A stretch of 64,000 nucleotides of DNA from Torreya grandis (GCA_037957365.1 JARHVA010005354.1:583501-647500), one strand, 5' to 3'. Positions 22,366 through 34,400 are shown, counted from the first letter of the stretch. Numbers and translations: made by a program. The notes: generated from the sequence alone by a model not told the origin.

Positions 22366-22502
22366 TGTTGAGCATTTTCATTGATGTCAAAGGTGCATCT
22401 TATGAAGGATGATGTCAAATGTGACTAAACCTAGTCTGATAGTGTGTGATACATATGAGAGTGTTGTATTGAGATAATTTGAAGGTAAATAATGTATTGT
22501 GG
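22366..22502 (+). repeat. 5' LTR of D, first part
   Basis: Starts TGTTGAGCATTTTC and aligns with the 3' LTR from 44018, except that about 45 bases present at 44027-44075 are missing. Breaks off at the C insertion after TGTGG. Confidence 0.88.
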
Positions 22503-23841
22503 TGTTTCTATGCTAAATTGCTTTCTACATTCAAAAGATAGAAATGAGAAACTAAGAGATGGTCTAGGGTTAGAAGATACCCAGATGTAGTCGTGCACAC
22601 CGAAATCAGACGTTGGAAGGTACTCCTCTTTGGCTGTGGCGGAATGACACCTGTGAAGAAAAAGAGACTAAACACGAAAAATGTTAGACGAGGAGATGGT
22701 GGGCTGTCAAGCAAACGCTTGATCCCTGAAGTACGAAGACTTCCTTAAGGGATATCAACCCACTAATAAAAAGTAGAATATTTGACAAAAGCAGAAATAA
22801 TGAAAAGACAGAATGAAAGAAATAAAAAGATGAAAAAGTAGAATGCGTACCTGATATGCAACAAACTATTCTGCATAGTCACCAGTATCGGTCTCTGTGT
22901 CGATGGTGGTCAGGGAAAGGTGTCGATGTCAGTTAAAGTGCCGGCATCGGTTGGAGTAATGACCAGCGTCGATCGGGGCAATAGTTTTGGACAGGGTCTG
23001 GTCGGGTCTAGACAGGGTCTTAGGATTTGCAGAGAGGTCTGATGTTTTTATCTGAGGGTTTAGGAAGCTAGTTTAGGAGTTAGAGGGATTGGTTTGAGGG
23101 TTTGTATAGGGATCTAGGCAGAGTTACAGACTGACAGAGGGTGGATAGAGGTGTTACAGGTGGAAGTAAGGTTAGGGCTGTGGTCTGAAAAGATCTGGGT
23201 AATGATATAAAATAAAAATAGTAACCAGAGAGTAAAACAAAAAGACAGAGCAAAGCTTACCTGTTACGCGCCAAAGATAAAAGTCGAAGACATGATTGAT
23301 GTTGTCACTGTGTCACAAAAGTTTGGTGTAGCAGAATACCTATACTGGAGAGACATAATGTGAGAGATTGATTACAGATTGGTTGGATGTAAGAATTGAT
23401 TGATCGTAAGAGTTGGTTGATTGTAAGAGTTGGTTGATTGTAAGAGTTGGTTGATTGTAAGAATGAAGAGGTTGATCGTTGATACGAAGGAAGGTCTGAT
23501 AACTGATCACGAAAATGGATTGGTAACTAAATGGATAATGGATAATGGATAACGGTTCCTGCATTCAGATTGAGAACGTAGTGTTAAGGATGACCGACGC
23601 CAGTAGGACTGCCAATGTCAGCCGATAAGTGACCGATGTCGGCGACGTTAGCTGGGTAGTGACTGTCGTCGGCAGATGCAGAATGGTGACAGAGGCTAGT
23701 TTTAGCTCTCTGCTCATTTTTACATGTTGCCAGGGTTAAGGCTTGTGGGAAAATGGTCGACAGGGGTTAGATAGGTGTGGGAGAATAAAATAGGGGGTAA
23801 GGGGAGGATGACAAGGGTTAGACACAATTACGGTGTCTACA
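22503..23841 (-). repeat. 3' LTR of C (1339 bp)
   Basis: Plus-strand reading TGTTTCTATGC...GGTGTCTACA. Matches 35522-36861. Contains about five tandem TTGGTTGATTGTAAGAG units (23385-23470) and CpG-rich motifs such as CGATGTCAG/CGACGTCGG at 22900-22980 and 23590-23670. Confidence 0.93.
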
Positions 23842-24362
23842 TTTGCCCCTTTTTGTCTTGTTGGTTGTTCTAGACAAATTGCAAGATAAAAATAGGATTT
23901 GGTTGGTTTATTGTAAGAATGAAGAGGTTGATCATTGATATGAAGGAAGGTCCGATAACCGATCGCAAAAATGGATTGGCAACCGAGTGGAAAACGGATA
24001 ATGGATAATGGTTCCTGCGTTTAGGTTGAGAACGTAGTGTTAAGGATGACCGACGCTAGCAGGACTGCCGACGTCAGCCGATAACTGACCGACGTCGGTG
24101 ACGTCGACCAAGTAGTGACCATTGTCGGCAGATGCAGAATGGGGATAGAGGCTAGTTTTAGCTCTCTGCTCATTTTTACATGCTGCCAGGGTTAAGGCTT
24201 TGTGGGAAAATGGTTGACAGGGGTTAGATAGGTGTGGGAGAATAAAATAGGGGGTAAGGGGAGGATGACAAGGGTTAGACACAATTACGGTGTCTACATT
24301 TGCCCCTTTTTGTCTTGTTGGTTATTCTGGATGAACTGCAAGACAAAAATAGGAGTTGGTTA
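23450..24362 (-). repeat. 456-bp tandem duplication across the LTR/internal junction of C
   Basis: 23450-23905 and 23906-24362 are near-identical copies. Each holds the last about 390 bases of the LTR, the LTR end GTGTCTACA (23841 and 24298) and the adjoining TTTGCCCCTTTTTGTCTTG tract. The 3' end therefore carries two LTR ends and two polypurine tracts. A further 45-bp piece is repeated at 24317-24363 and 24391-24437. Confidence 0.9.
23842..23860 (-). other. Polypurine tract of C
   Basis: On the minus strand CAAGACAAAAAGGGGCAAA directly precedes TGTAGACACC, the LTR start. A duplicate stands at 24299-24317. Element E has an equivalent CAGGGGCAAAT tract next to its own LTR. Confidence 0.8.
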
Positions 24363-26360
24363 CCTCAGGTGGGAAAATGGTCGATTCTGTCTTGTTGGTT
24401 GTTTGAATGAACTGCAAGACAAAAATAGGAGGTGGATTGCCCCAATTATGGATGAGGTATTCCCCCTCAAATCAAGAGTCGAGGGAAGGGAATCGAGAAT
24501 CAGGTGCTGATTTGACAAAGAGTGGATGAAAAAGGGGTGAGGGTGAACTGTAAAAGTCGTGATTGCATGCGTACCACTTCACGAGATAGTCAGGTCAAAG
24601 TGTCACAGGTCAAGGGTCGAGGAGTGCCAAAATTGAAGTAACTGGGCCCTAGCATTTAGTCGTCTATTGATTGGGTTATTCAATTGAAGATGTAGCTCTA
24701 AATGGTCATCATGTTCTAGGTATCTCAGGTTCAGGAAGTGCTCCTAGAAACATGAAAAAGTCACAAGTAGTGCGGATCAACCAGTTTGTGATCCTATACT
24801 TGTGAGGGTCCAAAAATAGTCTGCACACAATTTTGCTAACCAGTCATGAGGTAATATACAGGCAAAAACAACCAAGGCAACATTGTCTTGGAAGTGGTCA
24901 AAGTCAGAGGAGATAGGCATGATCTCCAATGGTCATTGGTCAAGGTGGATGGATGGACGAAAGGATGTGGCCGAGCTAACCTCAGAAGACGTTATGTGAT
25001 TTGAGTGCTACCTACATAGCCCTTGTATGAAGGGCCTCAGCCTAATGTAGTTCTCCTTAAAAGGGAGGAAGGGTCAAAGGGATGGAATTGGTCTTGGTCG
25101 AGGGCAAGGTCATGGTCAAAAGGAGGAAAGAAGGTTTGTCCATCAGAGAGACGAACAAATGAGGGTGGTCGAGCTAAGCCCAGAAGACGTTGTATCATCT
25201 GAGTGCTACCTACATAGCCCCAGTCTTAGGGCCTCAGACCAATGTAGTTCGAATAAAGAGTCTGAGTGGTAGACAGGTGGTGAAAGTGGTCGATAGACTG
25301 GGCTTGTTCATGGTCGAAATGATGAGGAGAAAAAAGATGTTACAGCCTTTTCCAAATGGTGTATTCTATAACATTGGTGATGTGGTCTTTCATCCCTAGT
25401 AATTTTCCATAGTCGTGATGGACATATGCTAAAAATGAATTGAGGTCTATTTATGCTTCAGCAAGTATTGGTTTATGCTTAATATAAATTGCATCTGGTC
25501 GATAGTTTCCATGTGTATTGGTGTCCATAGAAACTAGTGTGAAATGGACTATAATGAGTGGTCTAAAAAAAGAGTTAAGTTAAGTTGATTAGGTTTGACA
25601 AGTGATGAAGTTGAATGTGACCAAAGTGTAGACAAAGTGAAAGGCATATTGCTCTTTCATTGACAAGGACCAGAATGACAGCATAGATAGGGGTTATTAG
25701 AACCAAGAGCCCCATTCATGCATGACGTCATTGACCATATGTAGTGTTAGAGCGGTAATCGAATCACTTTGACATTAAAGTGAGCTTGAAGTCCCTTGAG
25801 CAGGTGATAGGAGGAGGATAGGGTAACCCATTTTAAAAGTAGAGATAACTTTGCCCCTTTTTATAGGAGACCTTGAGACAACTACAAGCCAAGTCCATGA
25901 CCCATTTTTTTTTTTGAGTGTAGACTGATCAATGCGGGAAGTCTGCATAGAGATGTCATTTGCTTGGTGGTCATTTGCAAAGCTGATCAATGCGGGAAAC
26001 TTCTAAGAAAGATTGTTGTTTGTAGCAAGAATTAATCATAGCCATCCTTCGAGGGAGTGGTCTATATTTTCTATATATATAAGGGCTTTGAATGGCTGTC
26101 CTTCAAGGGAGTAGTCTATTAGCTACAGCAATGATAGTACAACTATCCTTCGAGGGAGCAGTCTGCCTTTTGATGTGAGTTTGGTGACCTTAGATATTTT
26201 GACATCTTGATTTGTTTTGACAGAAATGTGAGTCATGGATAAGACTATAGAAGGTTAAGGGCTCCCTTTTATTAGGACAAAGCATCCATACTGTATAAAA
26301 GGGGTATATAGGATTTGTTAAGGGGAGTAAGGTTAAGAGGAATGAGGACTAAGAGGATGG
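24363..26360 (-). other. 3' non-coding region of C with internal repeats
   Basis: About 2 kb between the integrase end and the duplicated LTR end. A unit of about 93 bases with CGAGCTAA, AGAAGACGTT, GAGTGCTACCTACATAGCC and AATGTAGTTC occurs at about 24970-25062 and 25155-25248. CTGATCAATGCGGGAA occurs twice (25926 and 25982). YATCCTTCGAGGGAGYRGTCT occurs three times (26041-26165). A diverged copy of the first unit lies in E near 49000. No coding similarity was found. Confidence 0.7.
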
Positions 26361-27560
26361 GGATTGATCAAGGGATGAGCTCAAGGTAAATGTCAAGTGG
26401 ATGAGTACTCGACTAACAGAAGAATGGTCACAGATGCAACGCATTAAGAGGCTCAGGTTCTGGTCATCCATCGAGAGAAGACAAATGATACATCCCTAAT
26501 CCATACTTGTGCGTGATAATGAAAGGTTTGAGCCAATTAGGGGAAAACTTGCCTCACTTACTTCGCTCCATATTGGTCACGTGCTGATTCTCTTTGAGGA
26601 CGAGGTCTCCGATATTGAAATCTCATTCTAGCATATTTTTGTCATAGGCTCACTTGATGTGATGTTGATAGACATGGAGATGGTGGAGGGCAGCAAGATG
26701 GTGCTCATCAAGTAACTCAAGTTGAGCTAATCGATCTTGATGAAAGTCATCATTAGAAAGAATGTCATGCAGAGAGATGTAGAGAGACAAGATCTATACT
26801 TCGAGAGGTAGGACAGCCTTTGTTCCGTACATGAGAGAGAAAGGGGTAGCACCCATGGAGGTTTGAATGCTAGTGTGGTAGGCCCACAAAGTGAAGGGAA
26901 TGTGAATGTGCCAATCCCTTCTTATGTCGCTGACCACCTTCATGAGAATTTTAGTTAATATTTTGTTGGAAGCCTTAGCTTGCCCATTTGCTTGTGGGTA
27001 GTAAGGCAAAGAGAAACTAAGCTTGATGCCAAATGAGTCACAGAGTTTTTGGACAGTCTTGTTTTTGAAGGACTTGCCATTATCAGTGATGATCTTGTGA
27101 GGGACATCGAAACGATAGATGATGTGGGTGCTAATGAAGTCGACGATCTTGTCGGCTTTTGTGGAGATGAGAGGAATGGCTTCCACCCACTTGGTGAAAT
27201 ACTCAATGGCAGTGATGATGGATTGATGACGCAGAGACAAATGAGGGTTAATCTCACTGATGAGATCTAAGCCCCACTGAGAAAAAGGCCAAAAATCTTG
27301 AGTGACTTGTAAGGCGTGACTAGGAAGATAAAGTAAGTTAGAGTGCTAATAACACTTGATGCAAGGTTGAACATAGTCACTACAATCTTGATGAAGGGTG
27401 GGCCAATAATAGCCCAAACAAAGGATGCACTTGGCAACTAAATTTCCACTGAAATGTCTGCCACAAATCCCATCATGGACTTGCTTAATGGCTTGAGATG
27501 TTTCAGTGGAGGTGAGACAGCGAATAAGGAGGCTGTCGAAGCCTTACTTATAGAGAAGAC
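26360..27560 (-). pseudogene. Integrase of C
   Basis: Inserts element DNA into the host genome. The zinc-binding region is near 27490-27370 (HDGICGRHFSGN ... CSDYVQPCIKC). The core is at about 27290-26794: FSQWGLDLISEINPH with the first catalytic Asp, KIITDNGKSF with the second, then PQANGQAKASNKIL. The family has Glu in NGQAEASN; here it is Lys, so the DDE triad is broken by a G-to-A change. The C-terminal part continues past a TAG at about 26790 with FNIGDLVLKENQH and GKFSPNWLKPFIIT. It lies directly downstream of aRNH, the usual Tat order. Confidence 0.88.
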
Positions 27561-27600
27561 CCCCTAGCATGGTATAGCGAGTGGTACGCTTGATAAAAGC

Positions 27601-28210
27601 TCACTGCACATTGCTAGAGAGGTTGGGAGGAATGACAAACAAAGACAAGAAGTCTACAAGTTGCTTATACCAAACATCTCGCGAGCTAGAGTCTATGGTG
27701 TTGACATGATTAATGTTAGGAGAGATATAATAAGGCAATGGCACATGATGCACCATGACAAAAAGTCTGGATGTAGATGAGGAAGATGGGATATGGGAAG
27801 CGAGAGAAGCCATGGTGTCAACAAACTTATTCATGGATCGAGGAACAGTTTGTAGGAGGTAATGGTCGAAAGATGCAAGAAGGATGTCAGCATGGTTTTT
27901 GTACCTTTGCAAAATTTCATTTTTACAAAGGTATGAACCGTTGACCTGATTAACGATGAGCTGTGAGTCACTGAAGATGTTGATGGACTTGATGCTGAGA
28001 GAGAGGGTGGTTTAAAGTCCCAAAATTAAGGCCTCATATTTAGCCATATTATTGGTACAATTAAAGTCGAGCTTGAAAGATAAAGGCATGGGCTCACCAT
28101 CGAGTGGGATGAGAATGACTCCCACACCCCCACCAAGTTGACATTTGGAGCCATCAAAAAACATGGTCATTTGGTAGATAGTGTCATCAGTGGAAAGTGC
28201 AGTGATAGAC
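27601..28210 (-). pseudogene. Archaeal-type RNase H of C, between RNase H and integrase
   Basis: MTMFFDGSKCQLGGGVGVIL (first Asp in FDG), then NCTNNMAKYEALILGL with the Glu region changed to AKYEA, a TAA stop at about 28011-28013, then IFSDSQLIVNQVNGSY with the second Asp and VPRSMNKFVDTMASLASH with the last Asp. It follows the Ty3-type RNase H in the same frame (28473-28012) and precedes integrase. This is the second RNase H characteristic of Tat elements. Confidence 0.87.
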
Positions 28211-28800
28211 TCATCAGGGAACTTGCACTGTGAAGGTTGATTGTTGGGAAGAGGGGCATTTGCCAGTTGATCAGCGATGGTTTGCCCCTTGATAGATTTT
28301 TGCTGGATGAATTTGAGGTCAAACTCAGCAAGCAGCATGAGCCACCGAGCCATATGTTGATGTTGATATGGCTTGGAGTGCATAAACTTAAGAGGGTTGG
28401 TGTGAGTGATGACAAAGGTTTTGTGATTAAGAAGATAGTGGTAGAGCTTGGTAGTGGCAAAGACTAACACCAAATAGAGTTTCTTGATATGAGTATATCG
28501 AGTTTCAGAGTCAACCAGTGTTTGGCTGATATAGTAGACCGCTTACTCATGGTGATGCTCGTCTCGGTGCGTGATCATGGCACCTAACAAATGGTTAGTG
28601 ATAGAGATGTAAAGGTAGAAGGGTTGATCATCTTTAGGTGGAATGAGGATTGGTGGAGAGACCAGATAGCATTTGAGGGCTTCAAAAGCCTCTTAACAGT
28701 CCTCATCCCATGTAAAAGAGATGTCCTTCTTAAGGAGATGATGAAAAGGTTGGCAGCGGTCAGAAAGCTGCGAGATGAAATGGTGAATGGACTGGAGCTT
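28211..28800 (-). pseudogene. Ty3-type RNase H of C
   Basis: Blocks on the minus strand: KDDQPFYLYISITNHLLGAM near 28630, YYISQTLVDSETRYTHIKKL near 28520, then YHYLLNHKTFVITHTNPLKF and HMARWLMLLAEFDLKFIQ in the open stretch from 28473. It removes RNA from the RNA/DNA hybrid during reverse transcription. A TAG lies at the expected Gln/Trp codon near 28695 and another at 28543. It is fused in order between RT and aRNH. Confidence 0.85.
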
Positions 28801-29560
28801 CCCTTGTAGACTGCAAAGCTACCTGAGATTGGTCGGGGGTGGAATTTCGAGGATAACACGAATCTTGGTGGGATCTATCTCGATGCCACGAAAAGAAACG
28901 ATAAAGCCTAAGAGCTTACCAGAGAGGATCCCAAAGACACATTTCTTGGGGTTAAGGCGGACATTATATTGAAGAAAGAGAGAGAAGATGATTTTGAGAA
29001 TGGTCAAATGGTCACGGTGAAGCTTGGACTTGCCAAGCAGATCATCCACATAGTCTTCCATGATTTTGTGGAGGAGATCATGGAAAATGTAAGTCATGGC
29101 ACACTGATAAGTGGCACCTATGTTTTTCAAGCCGAAAGGCATGACTCGATAGTAGAAAATCCCCCATGGGGTAATGAAAGTGGTCTTGTGTTGATCTTTC
29201 AGAGCAATCAGGATTTGATTGTATCCTAAAAACCCATCCATGAGAGATAACATCTCATGGCCGGCCATGAGATCAACAAGATGGTCAATGTTAGGAAGAG
29301 GAAAGTCATCTTTGGGATAGGCTAGGTTAAGGTCATGATAGTCTGTGCAGATCCAGATCCCCCCAGTTGCCTTGGTGATAGGGATGATGTTAGAGACCCA
29401 CTACGGATAATCGATGGGTTGGATGAAGGAGATAGAAAGGAGGCACTGAAGCTCCTCTTTGACAAGGAGGGCAATGCGAGGATGCATCTTTCAAAGCTTT
29501 TACCTAACAGGCTTAGCCTCTAGTTTGGTGACAATGTTATGGGTAGCGATGGTGGGGTCG
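28801..29560 (-). pseudogene. Reverse transcriptase of C
   Basis: The minus strand shows KMHPRIALLVKEELQCLL near 29500, GGIWICTDYHDLNLAYPKD near 29370, MLSLMDGFLGYNQI, TPWGIFYYRVMPFGLKNIGA, the active site DYVDDLLGKSKLH (about 29060, Asp pair intact), LNPKKCVFGILSGKLLGF and IDPTKIRVI. The stretch 29268-28819 is open for 149 codons. Upstream, TAG stops interrupt (about 29516 and 29402). Apart from these the enzyme blocks are well kept. Confidence 0.9.
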
Positions 29561-30440
29561 ATGCCAGGCATGTCACGGTAGGTCCAGGCAAAGGCCTTGC
29601 TATGGTCTGAGAGGAACTGGGTATAGTCAAGCTACTCCTTAGCATCTAAAGATTGATCAATCTTTAAGACGTGAGGAACATCAAAAGAAGGGAGGTTGAT
29701 GTCAATGGTTGATGCATTTAACATAACCTGGGTCTCAGAAGGGAGAGAGTGCTAGATGAAAGAGTCATCGGTGCCCATGTAGGAAAGAATGGCATCGTCG
29801 TCAATGCAGTGGATAGTGTGAATGGTTGCCAACTCAGCTTCTACCATGCTGGGAAAAATGAGAGGGAGAGAATTGGACACCCCATTGAGTTGATAAGTCA
29901 GGGGTTCTAGGCGGATGGTGTTTATGAAAAAAAACTAGGAGGGATGGAAACCACCGACTCCGTAGGTGAAGGAGGAGGGATGGGTGAGCCTGGAAGAGAT
30001 TGGTCAAGGGTTGGTTTAGGACAAAGGTCTGTAGAGGTCTGAGTGGGGTCGTGATATCCCAGGCCATACCATTTCTTGGCATTGTCGTCGTTGAGCAGTT
30101 TGATGGGCTGATGGGAGCCCTGCTCATAGTGTTCGAAGCCAAAACCCTTCCATGCACACCTATAAAGGTAAGTGTGTGCAAAGGTGGGGTTTCCAAGAAA
30201 TGAGAAATCAGATGTGAAAGGTTGAGGTGAAGAAAGATGATTGCAATCAGTAGGAGCTTGATTGAGCCCCCCATAGACAAGGTTGGTTCGGAGGTGAGGA
30301 GGACCATAAGGCACGATCATCCCAATCTAATGGTCATAACTAGGGCTATGATGAAGGCATCCATATTCTTGTGGAGTTTGGAACATATCTAAGGCCAGCA
30401 AGTGATATTCCCCTAATGAAAGTCTTTGGAAGATGTCTTC
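29561..30440 (-). pseudogene. Protease-RT linker of C with G-patch-like segment
   Basis: The stretch 30320-29922 (132 codons) contains WKGFGFEHYEQGSHQPI and, 18 residues on, YGLGYHDP. The Gly-rich G-x-G-...-EQG-x-x-x-PI pattern resembles the G-patch found between protease and RT in several plant gypsy elements, thought to bind nucleic acid. It then passes by frameshift into a segment with PLTYQLNGVSNSL and MPGIDPTIATHNI just before RT. The frame differs from both protease and RT. Confidence 0.6.
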
Positions 30441-30639
30441 CATGGGGTCTGTGGTCATCACTTAAAGGGGAGGTGTGAGGGAGACCGTTTGTTGTGAACT
30501 GTTGATGCTTTCGCAGATGGAGGCGGTGTCAGGATTGATGGCTTGATAGGAATGAGGACATCATTTAGACGGTAGGTGGTGTTACAGGTTTTGAAGGGTG
30601 AAGGGTCAGTGGGAATGATATGGAGTTGCCCATCGTGCT

Positions 30640-30960
30640 TGAATTTCACACAACGTTGCAGGGTGGAGGGGACATAGGCCATGGCGCAAATCCAAGGTCA
30701 GCCTAGCAAGATGTTGTATTGAAACTCTCCTTCGATGATATAGAAGAGCTCTGGGACTATGCGTGGACCAATGTGGATGTGAAGGATGACTCTGCCAATG
30801 GTCGTGGTAGTGGTGTCATTAAAGGAGCATAAGATTGCGTCAGTTTTGGAGACGCAATTCTTGGGAAGAGCCAACTGTTCAAAGGCATGGGTGGAGATAA
30901 TGTTGATGCTAGCACCTCCATCGATCATAACATATTTAATGCATGTCTAATCAACATAGG
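30640..30960 (-). pseudogene. Aspartic protease of C
   Basis: MIDGGASINIISTHAFEQL is the active-site loop (DGGA variant of D-S/T-G), followed by VILHIHIGPRIVPELFYI and FQYNILLG. The next codon is TGA where the family has Arg in GRPWI (CGA to TGA). After it comes PWICAMAYVPSTLQRC in the same frame (30682-30458). It would cut the gag-pol polyprotein. Apart from the TGA the domain is intact. Confidence 0.85.
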
Positions 30961-31489
30961 CAGTGATGAAGAGGGTGGCATCCTGATCTTCTGTGTTAGA
31001 TGTGGGAATCTCAGAATCGCTGAATGTGATGGAGGCAATAGGAGATAAAGAATGGACAAGGGCAACAAGTGGCTAGGGGTCCTCAGGTTGGACCTCCATT
31101 ACCTATAAGGCTTTGATGAGGGCTTGACAATGTTGGGGCGAGGTTTGGATGAGGTCATAAAGGGACATCTTCATGGACATCTGGTGAAGCTATTTCAACA
31201 TGGAGTCATGGATTAGTCTGGAAGAAGAAGAAGAGGAGGAGGGTTGAGGCGTGCCAAGGATAGAAATCTTAGGCTTGGGCGGTTGAGGTGGCTGAACAAA
31301 AGGGTAGGTCCAAGGAATGGTGGCTTTTTCCTTAGTCTTGTCTTTTTGTGACCTGGTGGTTATGTGAATGGCATTGATTTCGAAGATAAGGGGTGAAGAA
31401 GATGAAGGGGTCGTGGTCTGCTGATGAGATGTTGATGGGTTTGAAGAGGTTGGAGGGTTATGAGAAGGAGTCAGGGGTCAGTCAAAAAG

Positions 31490-34400
31490 TGTCTTTCTCT
31501 AGATAGCGGTGAATGACGGTCTTGAGAGCACAGCAAGTCTCGGTATCGTGTCCTAGCGTACGATGATATAAGCAAATCTTCATGTCATCGAACCAAGAGG
31601 GCTTAGACCCGAGAGGTTGGAAAGGTCTGATGGGTGGAAGGGTTATGCTAGAAGTCTACAAAAATTGATGCAAGATCAAAGAGTATGAGCCCACTAAAGG
31701 GTCCGTGCTCGTTGATGTGTGCGATCCTAGTGACTTTTGCTTGGGCGAAGTCGGAGGAGGCTTTCGTACCACCTTTTGGGTTGATGGTGCGGCGACAGGC
31801 AGAGACGGCACTTTCTTCGTGAGAGGTACCACCTTTTTGGGAGAGGGTAGGCTGGAGGTAGGCAAAGGAAGAAAAGGAGGTAATTGGTTTTGATTAAAGG
31901 TCAGAGTGGGAAGGACTCTGGTCAGGGTTGAAGGATGGGGGCCCAAAATGGAGGGTAATGGTGATGGAGGAGGAGGCATTCACCTCTGTGGTTTAGCAGT
32001 CTTCTGTGACTTGGGTTGAAGACTACTATTGGTCGAGGTCTGGTCTAGGTCCACCTTCACTTGTGGATGAGTGAGGTTGGAGACAGGGCAAACGCCAAGT
32101 GACTTGATAGATTTAGATGGGGTAGATGCGGGTTTTGGTTTTGACGGGGTCGGTTGAGGTTTAGAAGTGGGGGTCTAGCCTTTGTTAAGGGTCTTGGGAG
32201 ATTTCACCATAGGAGGATTGGCTGCATGAGACGAGAGGGCACGGGCATGTTGAAGAGCTGTGAGATGCTACCACAATACCTGATGCTCCAGTTTCTTTGA
32301 AGGGAGAAGTTTGAGTTTCTCCACTAATCGGGAAAATGGCTGAGAAGATGTGGGATGAGGTTTGGGTTCTTGAGAAGATGTGGATGATTATGAGGTTAAA
32401 GATGAGACTGGTGTAGTGGTTTCAGACCCAAGGCATGATGGAGTCACGACAGGTTCGTCTGTGGTTGGAGACGAAGGAGAGGCAGGTTCTTCCCTAGGTG
32501 GAGAAGAAACTGGAGAATGAGGCTCCTCAAGCGGGTAAAGAGCAGGGATGATGGTGCCCTCCACTTGCAGTTGAGGAGTAGGAAGGGTTAGGTCCTCCAT
32601 GGGTAGCAGTAAGGAGGTTGGTGAAACCGGTGGTGCTAGTAAGGTCGAGGCGTCCTCCAAGATGAGAGAGGTTAACAGAGGACTAACTGGAGAAAGAGGT
32701 TCGTCCACATGTGATGGACTGATGGATGAACTCACCTCTTGAGGTTGGTCAGAAATAAAGGGTGAGACCGTATTGATTATTCGTATATTGTGTTCGTGAA
32801 TGTTGTCAGTCAAGGTCTGGACATTGTTTTGAGTTGGTGGATGATTGGGGAATGGTTGCTTAAAGATGTCGATGCCCTGATTAAGTGGTGCATTGGGATT
32901 GTTGAGGACGAGGTCACCCTTTTCTAGCATATCTTGGATGATGTTTTTAAGGGTTTTATAGTTGCTCGTGTCATGTCCCTTAACATGGTGGTAGTTACAA
33001 AAGTCATTTTCCCTATACCACGTAGGGATGGTGCGTGAGGGATCAAATTATGGAGGTGGTCAGATTTGGGGGAGATTGAGGACCCCCTATTTGACGAGTT
33101 TTTCCAACACAGACGCATATGATTCTCTGAGTGGAGTATACTGTCACTGTATGTATCTCTACTGAAATAGGTGGGTGGCGCTCTGAGATGTGGATGGCTC
33201 AGGCTGGCTAGTTGAAGGGGAAGAGGAGGAAGATCTAATGACCACAGCGTTTGCTGAAGCTTTAGATTTAGGATTGGATGAGGAAGGCTTAGAAGAGGGG
33301 TCATTGGTCTTGGAGTTGGGATTCTTGTTCTGAAACTTGACTTTATTCTCCTCGACGGCACGTAACTCAAGTTTACGAGCCATCGTGAAGGCTTCATCGA
33401 AGGTGCAGAAGGTCTGAACCCTCAAGGTGGAAGAAATATGTCAGAAAAGATCAATAAGTTCAGGTTGGGGTAAATAAAAGGGGAGTTGATTGATAAGGCC
33501 CCTCCAGTGAGCAATGAAATCAGTAATGGATTCATCCTTGAATTGGCAGATAGAATAGAGGTCTGTGATTGAGACCTTCTTGGTGATGTTGATGGAGAAA
33601 TGGTCGAGGAAGAGCTAGGCCAGCTGAGTGAATGTGAAGAGGGAATGGCTGGCAAGGGAGCTGTACCACTCAAGTGCAGCACCTGAGAGAGACATAGGAA
33701 ATGTGCGTAAAAGCAACGCATCATCATGGGTGATAAGGTAATAGGCATGTCTGAATGCCTGTAAGTGCTGTTTTGGGTCTTTTTTGCTTTGAAAATGAGA
33801 AAACTTAGGATGTTCCCATTGGTTGGGATATGGTCGGATCAAGATGGAAGGATGGATGGGCTCATTGTAAATTTGTTCGTATGACAGAGTATTGCGTGAG
33901 CCAGAAACGGAGGTCTCTAGGCTAGACATCTTGTCCATCAGCATTTTGATGATATCTACTGATGGATTGGTAGGTGGAGCGCCCCCTAAATTGTAAGGCA
34001 CTTGAATGAGACTAGAAGAGGCATACGACATAGTCGGTTGTACCAGTAAGGGTGCAATGTACGTATGACTAGTTATAGGGATAGAAGAGGAGACTAAGGA
34101 TGGTTGGGTAGAAGGCATGGCTAGGCTCGATGTTGCAACGGGAGGTTGGTTAGTGGTAACATGGGCCAATGGATAGGTAGCCACCCTAGTGTTGATAAGA
34201 GTAAGGGTAGGCGGAATAGAGATGACTAGATTCTGAAAGGGGGTAAAAAGTGGTTGAGTGGGCTGAGGTTGATGGGGGGCCGAAACCCCAGTGGAAGTGG
34301 GCCCAAAGATGGAGGGAGAGGCCACACTTAGATGGTTGGTCAAAGGCTGGTCATTGGTTAAGGAAATAGCCTGGGTGTCTAAAGGTTGAACTATGGACGC

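Noticed and set aside
24040..24510. Open frames on both strands at the duplicated LTR end of C
   Set aside because: They lie in LTR sequence shared with the other LTR and encode nothing recognisable.
28237..29523. Plus-strand frames within element C (28237-28467, 28591-28809, 28969-29229, 29335-29523)
   Set aside because: They are antisense shadows of the minus-strand RT and RNase H.
29834..30307. Minus-strand frame of 157 codons overlapping the G-patch-like linker of C
   Set aside because: The overlapping frame 30320-29922 carries the recognisable motif; this one shows low-complexity Leu/Pro/Ser without family similarity.
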